From the NCBI GenBank assembly GCA_017134815.1, contig CP071032.1:1732001-1796000 (forward strand): a stretch of 64,000 nucleotides of DNA. The letters are read 5' to 3'. Of this stretch, positions 53,938-62,891 are shown in pieces. A program made the position numbers and the translations under genes. A model generated the notes under the pieces. That model saw nothing but the letters and a program-made list of their open reading frames with translations, searched no databases and had not been told where the DNA came from. This stretch comes from Lentisphaerota bacterium (GTDB lineage Bacteria > Verrucomicrobiota > Lentisphaeria > Victivallales > Victivallaceae). How positions within the stretch are numbered: position 1 is the stretch's first letter; the number at the start of each line of letters is the position of its first letter.

Positions 53938-55335
53938 ATGGCAGATTTTGAATACATCTTTAAACGTCAGCACCCGGTTTACAGAAAAAATCGCGAATGC
54001 TGGATCAGAAACCGCAAAGCTTATTCCGGCGGCGGTCAATATATTGAATCTGCCTTGATCAAGCATGTTTCAGAAGTTGAGCTCGAATTCACTGAACGTC
54101 GTAAGCGAGCCTATTACCTCAATTATCCGAGAAAAATCGCCCGGCTGATTACCCACTATGTACTATCCGCCAGCCCGCAGCGCCGCAACGCAAATGAAGA
54201 AATTATTGAAGACTTTTCCAGGGACGGCCTGCGGGTAAATGAAGTAATGCGGCAATTCTCTACCATGCTGAACGTTTACGGAGCAGCTTGGATGCTGATT
54301 GAGATGCCCTCGTTTTCAGGTGAAGTTGACCCTGCGAGAAAACAACAGGAGCGCATCCGTCCTTATGCTGTAGCAGTCTCTCCTTTGACGGTTATAGACT
54401 GGGCATACGGCAATGACGGCAGGTTAGAATGGGCATTAATTGAAGAAAACATTTACGACAGTCAGGATCCTTTCTCCCCGCCGCAGGGCAGAAGACAGCG
54501 TCGCCTGTGGACCCGGGAAGAATGGTTTCTGTTTGAAAAAAATACCCAGGGCGGTCAGGTTGTGCTTCGCGAAAGCGGCAGACATAACCTGAGCATTGTC
54601 CCCCTGGTGCATGCAGTTGAATCAGATGGCTTCGGCATGGAGGCAAATCACTGGTTTGAAGATGTCGTCAGGGTCTCTGACGCAATACTCAATAATGAAT
54701 CTGAAGCCCAGATGAATATTGTCAAGCAAATGTTCGGACTGCTGGTGATTTCTGAAAACTTTGCTCGGGGAGCCCGACAGGTTAACAGCAAAAATTCAAA
54801 TGGCGAGGCCGGCAAATTCAGTCACGTCCTGGCACGGTCAGCAGCTATCTGGGAAAGTAATGATGAAAAAGGCATCAGCCGCTATATCGCTCCGGGCGGA
54901 ACTGAGACCAGGCATATAAGAGAGGAAAATATTAACCTGAAAAAAGAGATGTTCGACTTCGTCGGGATGGCAGTTCAGAAAGATTCCCGGTCCTCACAAA
55001 CTGCAGAGTCCAAAGCCTGGGACAACCAGAATGTCCGGCAGTTTCTGGTTTCAAGGGTTGATATCCTGGAACAGGTTGAACAGAAATGCTGGGAGTTGAT
55101 GCACTGCTGGGATAATTCTGTCAAAAAACCTGAGATTATCTACAACCGTGAATTTTCAGTTGTTGACCTGAAAGAAACTATGGAAACTCTGCTTGGGTTA
55201 AACTCTATAACCGCCGGCACGGAATATCGCCGCGAAGTTGCCAGAGCCGCCATTACCGTCCTGGAAAAAATCAAAAAAATCTCTCCTGAAGTCAGGCGCG
55301 TAATAATGAATGAAATCGAACATAACATTAAATAG
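53938..55335 (+). CDS. Phage portal protein
   Basis: 465 residues with AAAGGAG before ATG 53938. The N-terminal clip/wing part has KRRAYYLNYPRKIARLITHY and VLSASPQ, followed by FSTMLNVYGAAWMLIEMPSF and AVSPLTVIDWAY. The central stem segment is VSDAILNNESEAQMNIVKQM, and VGMAVQKDSRSSQTAESKAW leads to the crown-like C-terminal helices. This order resembles SPP1-type/DUF4055 portals. It would form the dodecameric DNA entry ring of a capsid. The reading frame is intact. Host genes flank it: rpmF upstream (minus), hslO downstream. A terminase normally precedes the portal gene, but none is here. Confidence 0.85.
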   Translation: MADFEYIFKRQHPVYRKNRECWIRNRKAYSGGGQYIESALIKHVSEVELEFTERRKRAYYLNYPRKIARLITHYVLSASPQRRNANEEIIEDFSRDGLRVNEVMRQFSTMLNVYGAAWMLIEMPSFSGEVDPARKQQERIRPYAVAVSPLTVIDWAYGNDGRLEWALIEENIYDSQDPFSPPQGRRQRRLWTREEWFLFEKNTQGGQVVLRESGRHNLSIVPLVHAVESDGFGMEANHWFEDVVRVSDAILNNESEAQMNIVKQMFGLLVISENFARGARQVNSKNSNGEAGKFSHVLARSAAIWESNDEKGISRYIAPGGTETRHIREENINLKKEMFDFVGMAVQKDSRSSQTAESKAWDNQNVRQFLVSRVDILEQVEQKCWELMHCWDNSVKKPEIIYNREFSVVDLKETMETLLGLNSITAGTEYRREVARAAITVLEKIKKISPEVRRVIMNEIEHNIK

Positions 55336-55347
55336 CGGAGAATCAAC

Positions 55348-55647
55348 ATGCTGGAGAACAGGTACAAAGAAGCAATAGTCATCAAAAACCCTACAGGTAA
55401 TTATATTGACGGCAAACCTGAACTTGTCAGTTACTCCGCCCGGGCTGTAATAACTGACTTTTCCAGGCGGGAACTGGATCGCTTCGGAACCGTAAAAGAC
55501 GGCAGGGTATTTCTGATAAAATCCAAGGTCCTTCCGCTGCCAGGGGCTAGAATTGAACATAAAAACACAGTTTATGACCTGAAAGATATTAAAATCTGCC
55601 GTGCAATTGACGGAAGAATCGAGGCCTGCAGGTGCGTGGTCTTCTGA
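55348..55647 (+). CDS. Phage head-tail stopper/adaptor-like protein
   Basis: 99 residues, 12 bp after the portal gene (GGAGAATC upstream). A beta-rich small protein: YKEAIVIKNPTGNYIDGKPE, SARAVITDFSRRELDRFGTV, then LPGARIEHKNTVYDLKDIKI and RAIDGRIEACRCVVF at the end. The final G-R-x-x-A-x-R-C pattern is typical of head-completion (stopper/Hc1) proteins that close the portal and receive the tail. It normally lies after connector genes; here it is directly behind the portal, so gene order is altered. Confidence 0.75.
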   Translation: MLENRYKEAIVIKNPTGNYIDGKPELVSYSARAVITDFSRRELDRFGTVKDGRVFLIKSKVLPLPGARIEHKNTVYDLKDIKICRAIDGRIEACRCVVF

Positions 55648-55679
55648 ATTATCTTACTTAAGTTTGCCGGGGGAGTCTG

Positions 55680-55760
55680 TTACTTATTCCTTGTACTCAA
55701 TTCCTTTTTACTCCATTTAAAAACAGGCTTCTCCGGCTCTTCATCCCCCTCTGTCTGCCG
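55680..55760 (-). pseudogene. Possible C-terminal relic of a protein gene on the minus strand
   Basis: A 27-codon frame between a TGA (55761-55763) and TAA (55680-55682), with charged protein-like composition (EEPEKPVFKWSKKELSTRNK). A five-G run at its head could hide a one-base frameshift linking it to a further open stretch. It is too short to identify. Confidence 0.25.
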
Positions 55761-55833
55761 TCACAATGCTGAAATCATTGGTTAAAACTTTATTTATAAT
55801 AAATTAAAACAACTGAAAATAAATCGCTAAGCT

Positions 55834-56724
55834 TCAGATAAGCTCATCTTTTTTAAAGTGATAATGCTTTCGGCAAAACTGGCACACAATTCCTGGGTCC
55901 GGATTCTCTTCATAGAGTTTCAACAGGTCATCTTTATCCAGAACCTGCATAGCCTCTTTCATTTTGAGACGGGTACAGCTGCAGCGGAATCCAGGAGACG
56001 CTCCAAATTCATAAAAAGCGTTTTCCTGCTCACTCTCCGTAGAGTTGTGTCCGGCCATATACGCCAATAAGGTCCACAGTTTTTTCTCCACCGGCATTTC
56101 ATAGTCAACCAGAATTTTCCTGAAGGCCTTATCATTAATACGCTTGCGGTAGTCTGCAAACAACTCAAGGTCACAATCCGGCATTGCCTGAATCATTAAA
56201 CCGCTGAAAATTTTTACCGGGTCTTCCGGTTCCGGTTTGAACAATTCAGCTACCACTATCTCAGTTTCAATCTGGTCACTTATCGAAAAGAAAAAAGCTA
56301 AATCATTTGCAGGGTCAGCCAAGGTTGCACGTGTCTCACCCGAATTCAGGATTTTGCCGTCCGCCGACTTGATAACAGTTATTCTGCCATCGCCTTTTCC
56401 AAAAATATCATCCTCAGACTCAGCCTTGTCCATCAGGTGAGGCTGGCGGATAAAGCCGCGCACGTCACCAGCGGCATTGGTATCAGTGATAATCCCGCCA
56501 AGCATTCCTGAATATTCCCAGCGTATCGAATACTTTTCATCCGCTTCAAGCAGCGGCGAAAGCAGGGCTGTAGTCGTCAGCGCTCTCCCGAATATTATAG
56601 CTGCAACCGGATCAGTGTCATGCAGCTTCACTCCGGTCGCGACTGTTTGAGTCGCGTTCACATAAACAAACCGGATATTTTCTTTTTTCAGGAGCCCCCT
56701 GATCAAAAAATCCTGAACACTCAT
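55834..56724 (-). CDS. hslO: Hsp33 redox-regulated chaperone
   Basis: 296 residues. The N-terminal domain includes LGGIITDTNAAGDVRGFIRQP and FGKGDGRITVIK. The C-terminal zinc switch has four Cys in the pattern CSC and, about 37 residues later, CQFC (GFRCSCTRLKMKEAMQ ... GIVCQFCRKHYHF). Oxidation releases zinc and activates holdase activity against oxidative unfolding. Length and Cys set are normal. It is monocistronic with a start at 56724, convergent with portal cassette C. Confidence 0.97.
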   Translation of the reverse strand: MSVQDFLIRGLLKKENIRFVYVNATQTVATGVKLHDTDPVAAIIFGRALTTTALLSPLLEADEKYSIRWEYSGMLGGIITDTNAAGDVRGFIRQPHLMDKAESEDDIFGKGDGRITVIKSADGKILNSGETRATLADPANDLAFFFSISDQIETEIVVAELFKPEPEDPVKIFSGLMIQAMPDCDLELFADYRKRINDKAFRKILVDYEMPVEKKLWTLLAYMAGHNSTESEQENAFYEFGASPGFRCSCTRLKMKEAMQVLDKDDLLKLYEENPDPGIVCQFCRKHYHFKKDELI

Positions 56725-56816
56725 AAGTTTATAATTCCAGACTTTAAAAGCATCTCTGCTGTTGATTAAATTAGTCTCTGCAGGGTATTCAAACCTGCTG
56801 AACCTGTCGGCAATAC

Positions 56817-56844
56817 AAAAGAAACCGCCATTACGGCGGTTTCT
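56817..56844 (-). terminator. Terminator after the NifU-like gene
   Basis: AGAAACCGCC-ATTAC-GGCGGTTTCT hairpin; on the minus strand it is followed by TTTTG. Confidence 0.85.
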
Positions 56845-56872
56845 GCAATCTTAAATACTGATAACGTACAAC

Positions 56873-57103
56873 TTACATTACACGCTCAATTTCAATATCC
56901 GAATCGATTTCTTCTTTAAGAATGCGTTCAAGTCCATTTTTGATGGTCATAGTTGCCATCGGGCAGCCGCCGCAGGCTCCTTTAAGCCTGAGCCTGACAG
57001 TCTTGTCAACGATTTCGACAATTTCCATATCACCGCCGTCGGCCTGCAGGTGAACCCGAAGCTCTTCAAGACGATTTTTGATTTTATCGGCTAATTCAGA
57101 CAT
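56873..57103 (-). CDS. NifU C-terminal-domain (Nfu-type) iron-sulfur scaffold
   Basis: 76 residues from ATG 57103 (AAGGAGAATC upstream). LRVHLQADGGDMEIVEIVD is the Nfu opening and LKGACGGCPMATMTIKNGLE holds the CxxC that binds a 4Fe-4S cluster. Nfu proteins pass clusters to apo-enzymes. It is a free-standing domain, the smallest class. A hairpin terminator follows. The gene lies between hslO and the dapL-like gene in the same direction but with gaps over 100 bp. Confidence 0.96.
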   Translation of the reverse strand: MSELADKIKNRLEELRVHLQADGGDMEIVEIVDKTVRLRLKGACGGCPMATMTIKNGLERILKEEIDSDIEIERVM

Positions 57104-57250
57104 ATTGATTCTCCTTAATAAATTGTCAGACAGGAACATCTATAAAGCAATATCCCCGCACATTCAGCTCAATTTCTCAAATTTTTACAGCATGAATCAA
57201 GCTTATACACTTAAAAATGCGCTAAGACAACAGTTTATCATAAAAATCGC

Positions 57251-58489
57251 TTACCAGATGAATTTAACATCACTTAGACGATTAGCAAACTCCTGAAGAA
57301 CTTCTTTTTCCTCTTCAATGCCGCCGCGGGCAACGAAAGTAGCGCTGAAACGGACAAAGTGACCGGCATCATCCCACGGAACAGAGCTGATAAGCTTTTC
57401 GCGGATAAGCCATTGACTGAAATCCTCGCCGTTTTCAAATTTATCACCCTGCTCAGTGCCTGCAGGCGCTTTAACATAAAGATAAAAAGAGCCTTCAGGC
57501 ATTTTTGCCGGAAAACCAATTTTCTGCAAAGTCTCAGTCATACTTGCCAGTCGGCGTTCATATTTTTCACAAATCTGCGGGGTGATTTCAGACTGATTAC
57601 CCAAAGCTGTTGCAGCGGCTTTTTGAATAGCGGCAAACTGCCCGCTGTCGGCATTATCTTTTACACTGGCAAACGCTTTAACTGCCAGCTCATTTCCGCA
57701 TACCCAGCTTAAACGCCAGCCGGTCATATTAAAGCCTTTGGACATGCTGTGCAGTTCAACCGCGACATCCTTGCCTCCAGGTACCGATAAAATACTCAAA
57801 GGATGCCCTTTGAAGTTGAGCGGAGCATAAGCCGCATCGGAGACTATCAGAATCTGGTGTTTTCTGGCAAAGGCAACTGCCTTCTCAAAAAATTCAACCG
57901 TAGCAGAAGCACCGGTCGGATTATTGGGGTAATTTAAGTAGAGCAGCTTGGCACGTCTGCACTGATCTTCTGTCAATGAATCAAGATCGGGTAGAAAGTT
58001 ATTTTCTTCAAGCAGAGGCAGGTTTACGGTTTCTCCGCCCAGGTATCTGGTCCAGGTTCCCATGACCGGGTAGCCAGGAACAGTCAAAACAGTAATGTCA
58101 CCCGGATTGATAAAACAAGCCGGAAGCAGTGCCAGTGCGGACTTGCTGCCGACAGCATGAACCACTTCCTTGTCACTGTCAATCTTGACCCCGTAAAGCT
58201 CTTTCATATAATTGGCGGCTGCAAGCTTGAAGTCATCGATTCCGTTATCAGCATAAGTTCTGTTTTCCCAGTCTGCGGCTTCCCGGCACAGAGTCTCGAT
58301 CACCTCAGGGAAAGCAGCTTCATCAGGTTCGCCAACTCCCATATCAATAAGTTTCACTCCCGGCTTGGCTTCCATGGCGGCTCGTTTGGCCCGCTTGATT
58401 TTTTCAAATTTATAGATAGTAGTATCTTTGCCAAACATATTTCCGCCAATCCGTTGAGCGAAATTTTCCTGCAAGAAGCTTTCTGTCAT
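57251..58489 (-). CDS. dapL: LL-diaminopimelate aminotransferase-like PLP enzyme
   Basis: 412 residues. Fold-type I PLP enzyme: KLIDMGVGEPDEAAFPEVIE, YADNGIDDFKLAAANYMKEL, LLYLNYPNNPTGASATVEFF, VSDAAYAPLNF and LHSMSKGFNMTGWRLSW (Schiff-base Lys). The NGIDDFKLAAANY and YPNNPTGA blocks are close to the DapL subfamily, which makes LL-diaminopimelate for peptidoglycan and lysine from tetrahydrodipicolinate in one step, as in Chlamydia and other PVC bacteria. Another class I/II aminotransferase cannot be excluded. GGAG lies six bases before ATG 58489. The gene is monocistronic. Confidence 0.75.
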   Translation of the reverse strand: MTESFLQENFAQRIGGNMFGKDTTIYKFEKIKRAKRAAMEAKPGVKLIDMGVGEPDEAAFPEVIETLCREAADWENRTYADNGIDDFKLAAANYMKELYGVKIDSDKEVVHAVGSKSALALLPACFINPGDITVLTVPGYPVMGTWTRYLGGETVNLPLLEENNFLPDLDSLTEDQCRRAKLLYLNYPNNPTGASATVEFFEKAVAFARKHQILIVSDAAYAPLNFKGHPLSILSVPGGKDVAVELHSMSKGFNMTGWRLSWVCGNELAVKAFASVKDNADSGQFAAIQKAAATALGNQSEITPQICEKYERRLASMTETLQKIGFPAKMPEGSFYLYVKAPAGTEQGDKFENGEDFSQWLIREKLISSVPWDDAGHFVRFSATFVARGGIEEEKEVLQEFANRLSDVKFIW

Positions 58490-58667
58490 GAGATTCTCCG
58501 GTTTTAGTTAACTATTTTATCAAAATTTTTCGCAATTCAGCGATAAAGCTATATCTTAAAAGACTTATATATAAAAAATTTAAAAGTAACATGCTATACG
58601 GCTTTTACAAGCCGGGTGAACTAGAAAAACAATTCTAATAACGTGATAATACTGGAGATATGAAAAA

Positions 58668-58949
58668 ATGGATATAGTCAATATTGACGGACAGGAATTT
58701 AAAGGCTTCCGGATGGATACTGAAAATGCCTGTGTCATCCTTATAAAAGCCGCCCACGGTTTTCTTGGATGCGGATATTTTGATATTGCCGCCGCCAATA
58801 AACTGCTCGATGACGTTGCCATAGTCAAAGGAGTCAACTCTTATGATGATATGCTTCAGGCAGAAGTTGTGGATTGCAGTGACTCAGCAACTGCAATCGG
58901 CGTTCGCAAGGGCATGACCGGCCGGGAAGCTCTGCTCAAAATGACCTGA
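58668..58949 (+). CDS. DUF1805-family protein (YunC-like)
   Basis: 93 residues. AAHGFLGCGYFDIAAANKLL and VAIVKGVNSYDDMLQAEVVD, ending AIGVRKGMTGREALLKM, form the family's compact alpha-beta unit with a conserved GCGY. Structures of this family are known, but its function is not. A GGAGATA ribosome site precedes ATG 58668. It lies 85 bp before pdxB on the same strand. No signal peptide. Confidence 0.85.
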   Translation: MDIVNIDGQEFKGFRMDTENACVILIKAAHGFLGCGYFDIAAANKLLDDVAIVKGVNSYDDMLQAEVVDCSDSATAIGVRKGMTGREALLKMT

Positions 58950-59034
58950 TATAACGGTTGCCGCCGACAGGAAAAATATCCGCGCAGGGAAGAGCTGGAT
59001 CATATTTCCAGTAACAGCATTGTGGAGAAATAAA

Positions 59035-60150
59035 ATGAAAATTATTGCTGACGACAAAATACCTTTTTTACGTGGTGTTTTAGAAAACTATGCTGAAGTA
59101 ATTTATCTCCCGGGAGCAAAAGTTGCTCCTGAGATTGTAAAAGACGCTGACGCCATGATTACCCGCACCCGTACCCAATGTAATTCTACTCTGCTGCAGG
59201 GCTCAAAAGTCAAATTCATAGCTACTGCAACCATCGGTTTTGATCACATTGATACAAAATGGGTAGAAGCAAACGGCATCAGCTGGACCAACGCCCCCGG
59301 GTGTAATTCTTCATCAGTTGCCCAATACATTACCTCTGCACTGTTGAACCTTGCGGTAAAACACAAAATCGGCCTGAAAGGCAAAACCCTGGGCATTGCT
59401 GGAGTGGGAAACGTCGGAAGCAAAGTAGCCGAAGTCGGCAAGGCTCTCGGAATGCGTGTACTGTTGAACGACCCGCCACGCGCTGAACAGGAGGGTACCG
59501 AGAATTTTGTTTCGTTGAACAGGATTATCAGTGAATCAGACTTCGTAACCATGCATGTACCACTGGAGAAAGCAGGAAGTTATCCAACTTTTCATTTGGC
59601 GAATAGTGATCTTTTCAACGCAATGAAGTCTACGGCATTTTATATCAATACCTCCCGTGGACCGGTTTGCGATAATCATGCTTTAAAAACCGCATTGCAA
59701 ACCGGACAAATCGCTGGTGCTGTTCTTGACGTCTGGGAAAATGAACCGGCACTGGATCAGGAACTGCTCAATCTGGTCGATTACAGTACTCCGCATATTG
59801 CCGGTTATTCTTATGACGGCAAAGCCAACGGAACCGCCATGAGCGTAAACGCTCTTGCAGGATTTTTCAAACTTCCCTTAAAGAACTGGTACCCGAATGA
59901 CATCCCGGTTCCGAAAAATACCGACATCGCTATCCCGGATGAAGGATCATTTGAGGAAAAGATACTGAAGGCAGTCAACTTATCATACGACATCAGACAG
60001 GACAGTGACCGGCTGCGCAGGTCACCTGAAACCTTTGAAAAACAGCGCGGTGATTATCCACTGCGTCGGGAATTTCCAATTTTCAGCACATGCTGCATTA
60101 TTCCTGAAGTTTCCAGTGCACTGGAAAAGCTGGGATTCAATATTCTATAA
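59035..60150 (+). CDS. pdxB: Erythronate-4-phosphate dehydrogenase
   Basis: 371 residues from ATG 59035 (GGAGA upstream). KIIADDKIPFLRGVLENYAE is the PdxB-specific start. Then come ATIGFDHIDTKWVEANGISW, the NAD fold LGIAGVGNVGSKVAEVGKAL, FVTMHVPLEKAGSYPTFHLA and NTSRGPVCDNHALKTALQTG, plus the C-terminal dimerisation domain (PHIAGYSYDGKANG then a helical tail). Second step of DXP-dependent pyridoxal phosphate synthesis. The DUF1805 gene precedes it and thiI follows 61 bp downstream, so possible read-through. Confidence 0.95.
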   Translation: MKIIADDKIPFLRGVLENYAEVIYLPGAKVAPEIVKDADAMITRTRTQCNSTLLQGSKVKFIATATIGFDHIDTKWVEANGISWTNAPGCNSSSVAQYITSALLNLAVKHKIGLKGKTLGIAGVGNVGSKVAEVGKALGMRVLLNDPPRAEQEGTENFVSLNRIISESDFVTMHVPLEKAGSYPTFHLANSDLFNAMKSTAFYINTSRGPVCDNHALKTALQTGQIAGAVLDVWENEPALDQELLNLVDYSTPHIAGYSYDGKANGTAMSVNALAGFFKLPLKNWYPNDIPVPKNTDIAIPDEGSFEEKILKAVNLSYDIRQDSDRLRRSPETFEKQRGDYPLRREFPIFSTCCIIPEVSSALEKLGFNIL

Positions 60151-60211
60151 CTGCAGCAGAAAAATTGTTGATTTAAAAATTACACACTGAGAATAATTAA
60201 AAGTAAAAAAT

Positions 60212-61417
60212 ATGTATAATGCCATAATCTGCCGCTATCATGAAATTGCCATCAAGGGCAATAACCGTAATATGTTCGAAACCAGAATGATTGAGAACAT
60301 CTATCATCTTCTGCGCTGCATTGACAGTATCCGGGTATCCAAAGTACGCGGCCGCATCTGGATTGAACACAAGGACAGGTCCCGATTTTCCTCAGAAGAG
60401 CTGGAAGTGATCAAGTCCCAATTGCAGAAAGCTTTTGGACTGGAATCATTTTCCCCGGTAATTATGACAGAACCTGCCCTGGAAGCACTGCAGGAAGCAG
60501 TAAGTAAGTCATGCCGTCAGTATTTTGACAAGGCTTTTGAATCCCGCCAGGTGGTTTCTTTTCGCATTCGCGCCAAACGCAGTGACAAGAAATTTCCACT
60601 GGACTCCAAGCAGATAGAAATTGAACTGGCAAAAGTCGCCGGCAGCAACTACGATTATGACAGCCTCAACATTGACCTTGAAAATGCCGATGTCACAGTC
60701 TGGTGCGAGCTGCGACAGGAATTTGCTTTTGTATATTATGAAACCATTCGCGGCCCTGGTGGCCTGCCGGTCGGTTCCAATTCACCGGTACTGGCACTGC
60801 TGTCAGGCGGCATTGATTCTCCGGTGGCCTGTTACGAGATAATGAAGCGCGGCTGCCGCTGCGACTTTCTGACTTTTCACAGCTCGCCATATACTCCACA
60901 GGATACTGTTGACAAGGTCAAGACAATTGCCGGGCACCTGAATAGTTTCCAGCTGCCACGCCGCCTGTTTATCTGCAATCTTGCGCCAATGCAGAAATTA
61001 ATTCGCGACAATTGCACTCCGCGTTTCCGTACTGTCCTCTACCGGCGAATGATGTTTAGAATTGCTGAGCGGGTTGCCAGACGCCATAAGCGCTTTGCGC
61101 TGCTCACCGGCGAATCCGTCGGCCAGGTAGCCAGCCAGACTATCGTCAATATGGCCACTATTGATAATGCTGCCAACATGCTGGTTTTACGCCCGCTGGT
61201 CGGTACTGACAAGAATGACGCGGTTGCTCTGGCACGCCGTATTGGGACCTACCAGTTGTCCAAGCAGCAGGTGCCGGACAGCTGTACGGTTTTTGCCCCG
61301 CCAAGCCCGGCTACATCAGCTCCTCTGTTCAAAATAGAGGAAGAAGAAGCTAAACTGCCGGAATGGGAAAAATTGATAGAAGAAATTATTGATTCAATAG
61401 AGGTTTGCGAATGCTAA
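60212..61417 (+). CDS. thiI: tRNA sulfurtransferase ThiI (no rhodanese domain)
   Basis: 401 residues. An N-terminal ferredoxin-like domain plus THUMP (about 10-165; CRYHEIAIKGNNRNMFETRM, KSCRQYFDKAFESRQVVSFR) is followed by the PP-loop ATPase VLALLSGGIDSPVACYEIMK. GESVGQVASQTIVNMATID and RPLVGTDKNDAVALARRIG follow. It adenylates U8 of tRNA for 4-thiouridine. It lacks the C-terminal rhodanese domain of the E. coli type, so sulfur would come from a separate carrier. No strong ribosome site precedes ATG 60212. It ends 27 bp before nfo. Confidence 0.95.
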   Translation: MYNAIICRYHEIAIKGNNRNMFETRMIENIYHLLRCIDSIRVSKVRGRIWIEHKDRSRFSSEELEVIKSQLQKAFGLESFSPVIMTEPALEALQEAVSKSCRQYFDKAFESRQVVSFRIRAKRSDKKFPLDSKQIEIELAKVAGSNYDYDSLNIDLENADVTVWCELRQEFAFVYYETIRGPGGLPVGSNSPVLALLSGGIDSPVACYEIMKRGCRCDFLTFHSSPYTPQDTVDKVKTIAGHLNSFQLPRRLFICNLAPMQKLIRDNCTPRFRTVLYRRMMFRIAERVARRHKRFALLTGESVGQVASQTIVNMATIDNAANMLVLRPLVGTDKNDAVALARRIGTYQLSKQQVPDSCTVFAPPSPATSAPLFKIEEEEAKLPEWEKLIEEIIDSIEVCEC

Positions 61418-61444
61418 CCTGGCTTTGAGGAATGAGGAGTTATA

Positions 61445-62302
61445 ATGAAAGAAAATTCAAAGAAGATAATTGGAGCCCATGTCAGTATCTCAGGTGGTGT
61501 TGAAAATGCGCCGCTGAACGCGGCGGCAATCGGCGCCAGGGGCTTTGCCATGTTTACTAAAAACCAGCGGCAGTGGTTTGCCAAGCCCCTTACCGAAGAA
61601 AATATTTCACTGTTCAAATCAAACTGTGCGAAATTCGGGTTTCAGCCGGAAATGATTCTGCCACATGACAGCTACCTGATTAATCTGGGGCAGCCTGACC
61701 CGGAAAAGCTTGAAAAATCACGTGGTTCATTTGTGGAAGAGATTCATCGCTGCATGCAGCTGGGACTTGACCGTCTGAACTTTCACCCCGGAAGCCACCT
61801 GAAAACCATTTCAGAGGAGGACTGCCTCCAAAGAATTGCCGAATCAATAAATCTTGCACTTGCAGAAACTGAAGGCGTTTCAGCTATAATAGAAAACACT
61901 GCCGGCCAGGGCAGCAACGTCGGTTACTGCTTTGAGCACCTGGCTCGTATAATTGAAGGCGTTGAGGATAAATCCAGGATCGGGGTCTGCATCGATACCT
62001 GTCACGCATTTGCTTCAGGCTATGACCTGTCTACTGAAGAGGGCTGTGACTGGACCTGGAAGCAGTTTGAAAAACTGATCGGCTTTGAGTACCTGAAAGG
62101 GATGCACCTGAATGGCTCTAAGTCAAAACTCGGCAGCCGCGTTGACCGCCACCACAGCCTGCAGCAGGGCGAACTGGGCGAATTACCTTTCAAGTGGCTG
62201 ATGAATGATCATCGCTTTAACGGTATTCCGCTTATGCTTGAGACCATTAATCCGGAAATCTGGCCGGAGGAAATAAACTGGCTTTACAGCCTGGAAAAAT
62301 AG
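61445..62302 (+). CDS. nfo: Deoxyribonuclease IV (AP endonuclease)
   Basis: 285 residues, TIM-barrel with zinc-binding motifs: [87 protein letters not shown] and [20 protein letters not shown]. It cleaves abasic sites in base-excision repair. GAGGAG precedes ATG 61445. Last of the thiI-nfo pair. Length is normal and the catalytic Glu near the C-terminus ([10 protein letters not shown]) is present. Confidence 0.97.
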   Translation: MKENSKKIIGAHVSISGGVENAPLNAAAIGARGFAMFTKNQRQWFAKPLTEENISLFKSNCAKFGFQPEMILPHDSYLINLGQPDPEKLEKSRGSFVEEIHRCMQLGLDRLNFHPGSHLKTISEEDCLQRIAESINLALAETEGVSAIIENTAGQGSNVGYCFEHLARIIEGVEDKSRIGVCIDTCHAFASGYDLSTEEGCDWTWKQFEKLIGFEYLKGMHLNGSKSKLGSRVDRHHSLQQGELGELPFKWLMNDHRFNGIPLMLETINPEIWPEEINWLYSLEK

Positions 62303-62372
62303 CGCTTCCCAGAGCTGTCCTGTATGCAGCAAACCATTTTTAACCTGAGGCGCTCAAAAATAATCAAAGCAT

Positions 62373-62399
62373 AAAAAAACCCCGGAATTAACCGGGGTT
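62373..62399 (-). terminator. Terminator of the rpsK-rpoA-rplQ operon
   Basis: AACCCCGG-AATTAA-CCGGGGTT stem followed on the minus strand by T7. A strong intrinsic terminator just after rplQ. Confidence 0.93.
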
Positions 62400-62424
62400 G
62401 AAACTTTATATAAATGAAGTCAGC

Positions 62425-62889
62425 TTATTCAGCAACTTCGGCAGTTTCCTCAGCCTTAGCCTCTTCAGCAGGAGCTTCAGCTTTTTCTTCAGCTTTTACA
62501 GCAGGCGCAGCTTTCTGCTTCTTGGCAGGAGCTCCGCTCTCTACAAACTGCAGAATGCACATTTCAGCACCATCGCCAACACGTTGGCCAAGTTTGATGA
62601 TGCGGGTATAGCCGCCTTCACGCTCAGCATACTGAGGAGCGATTTCATCAAAAAGCTTTTTTACAGCATCAGTGTTACGCAGCTTGGAAATAGCCAGGCG
62701 GCGGCGATGCAAATCACCTTTTTTGCCAAGAGTAACCATTTTTTCAGCAAAACGGCGAGCTTCTTTGGCTTTAGTGATGGTTGTTTTGATCTGACCGTGC
62801 TCGATCAGGCTGCTGACCATGTTAGCCAGCATCGCTTTACGATGGGCACCGGTCCGGCCGATTTTAAAAGTATGTAATCTGTGACGCAT
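62425..62889 (-). CDS. rplQ: 50S ribosomal protein L17
   Basis: 154 residues. RHRLHTFKIGRTGAHRKAML and NMVSSLIEHGQIKTTITKAK are the family signatures, followed by RLAISKLRNTDAVKKLFDEI and YTRIIKLGQRVGDGAEMCIL. A roughly 32-residue Ala/Glu/Lys tail (residues 123-154) extends beyond the usual end. It lies 2 bp after rpoA, as in most bacteria, and is closed by a terminator. Confidence 0.97.
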   Translation of the reverse strand: MRHRLHTFKIGRTGAHRKAMLANMVSSLIEHGQIKTTITKAKEARRFAEKMVTLGKKGDLHRRRLAISKLRNTDAVKKLFDEIAPQYAEREGGYTRIIKLGQRVGDGAEMCILQFVESGAPAKKQKAAPAVKAEEKAEAPAEEAKAEETAEVAE

Positions 62890-62891
62890 TA

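Noticed and set aside
53700-53957. An 85-codon minus-strand frame over the portal start
   Set aside because: It overlaps the portal gene start and ribosome site, with composition unlike a soluble or membrane protein. The other minus frame (53671-53916) looks more coding-like.
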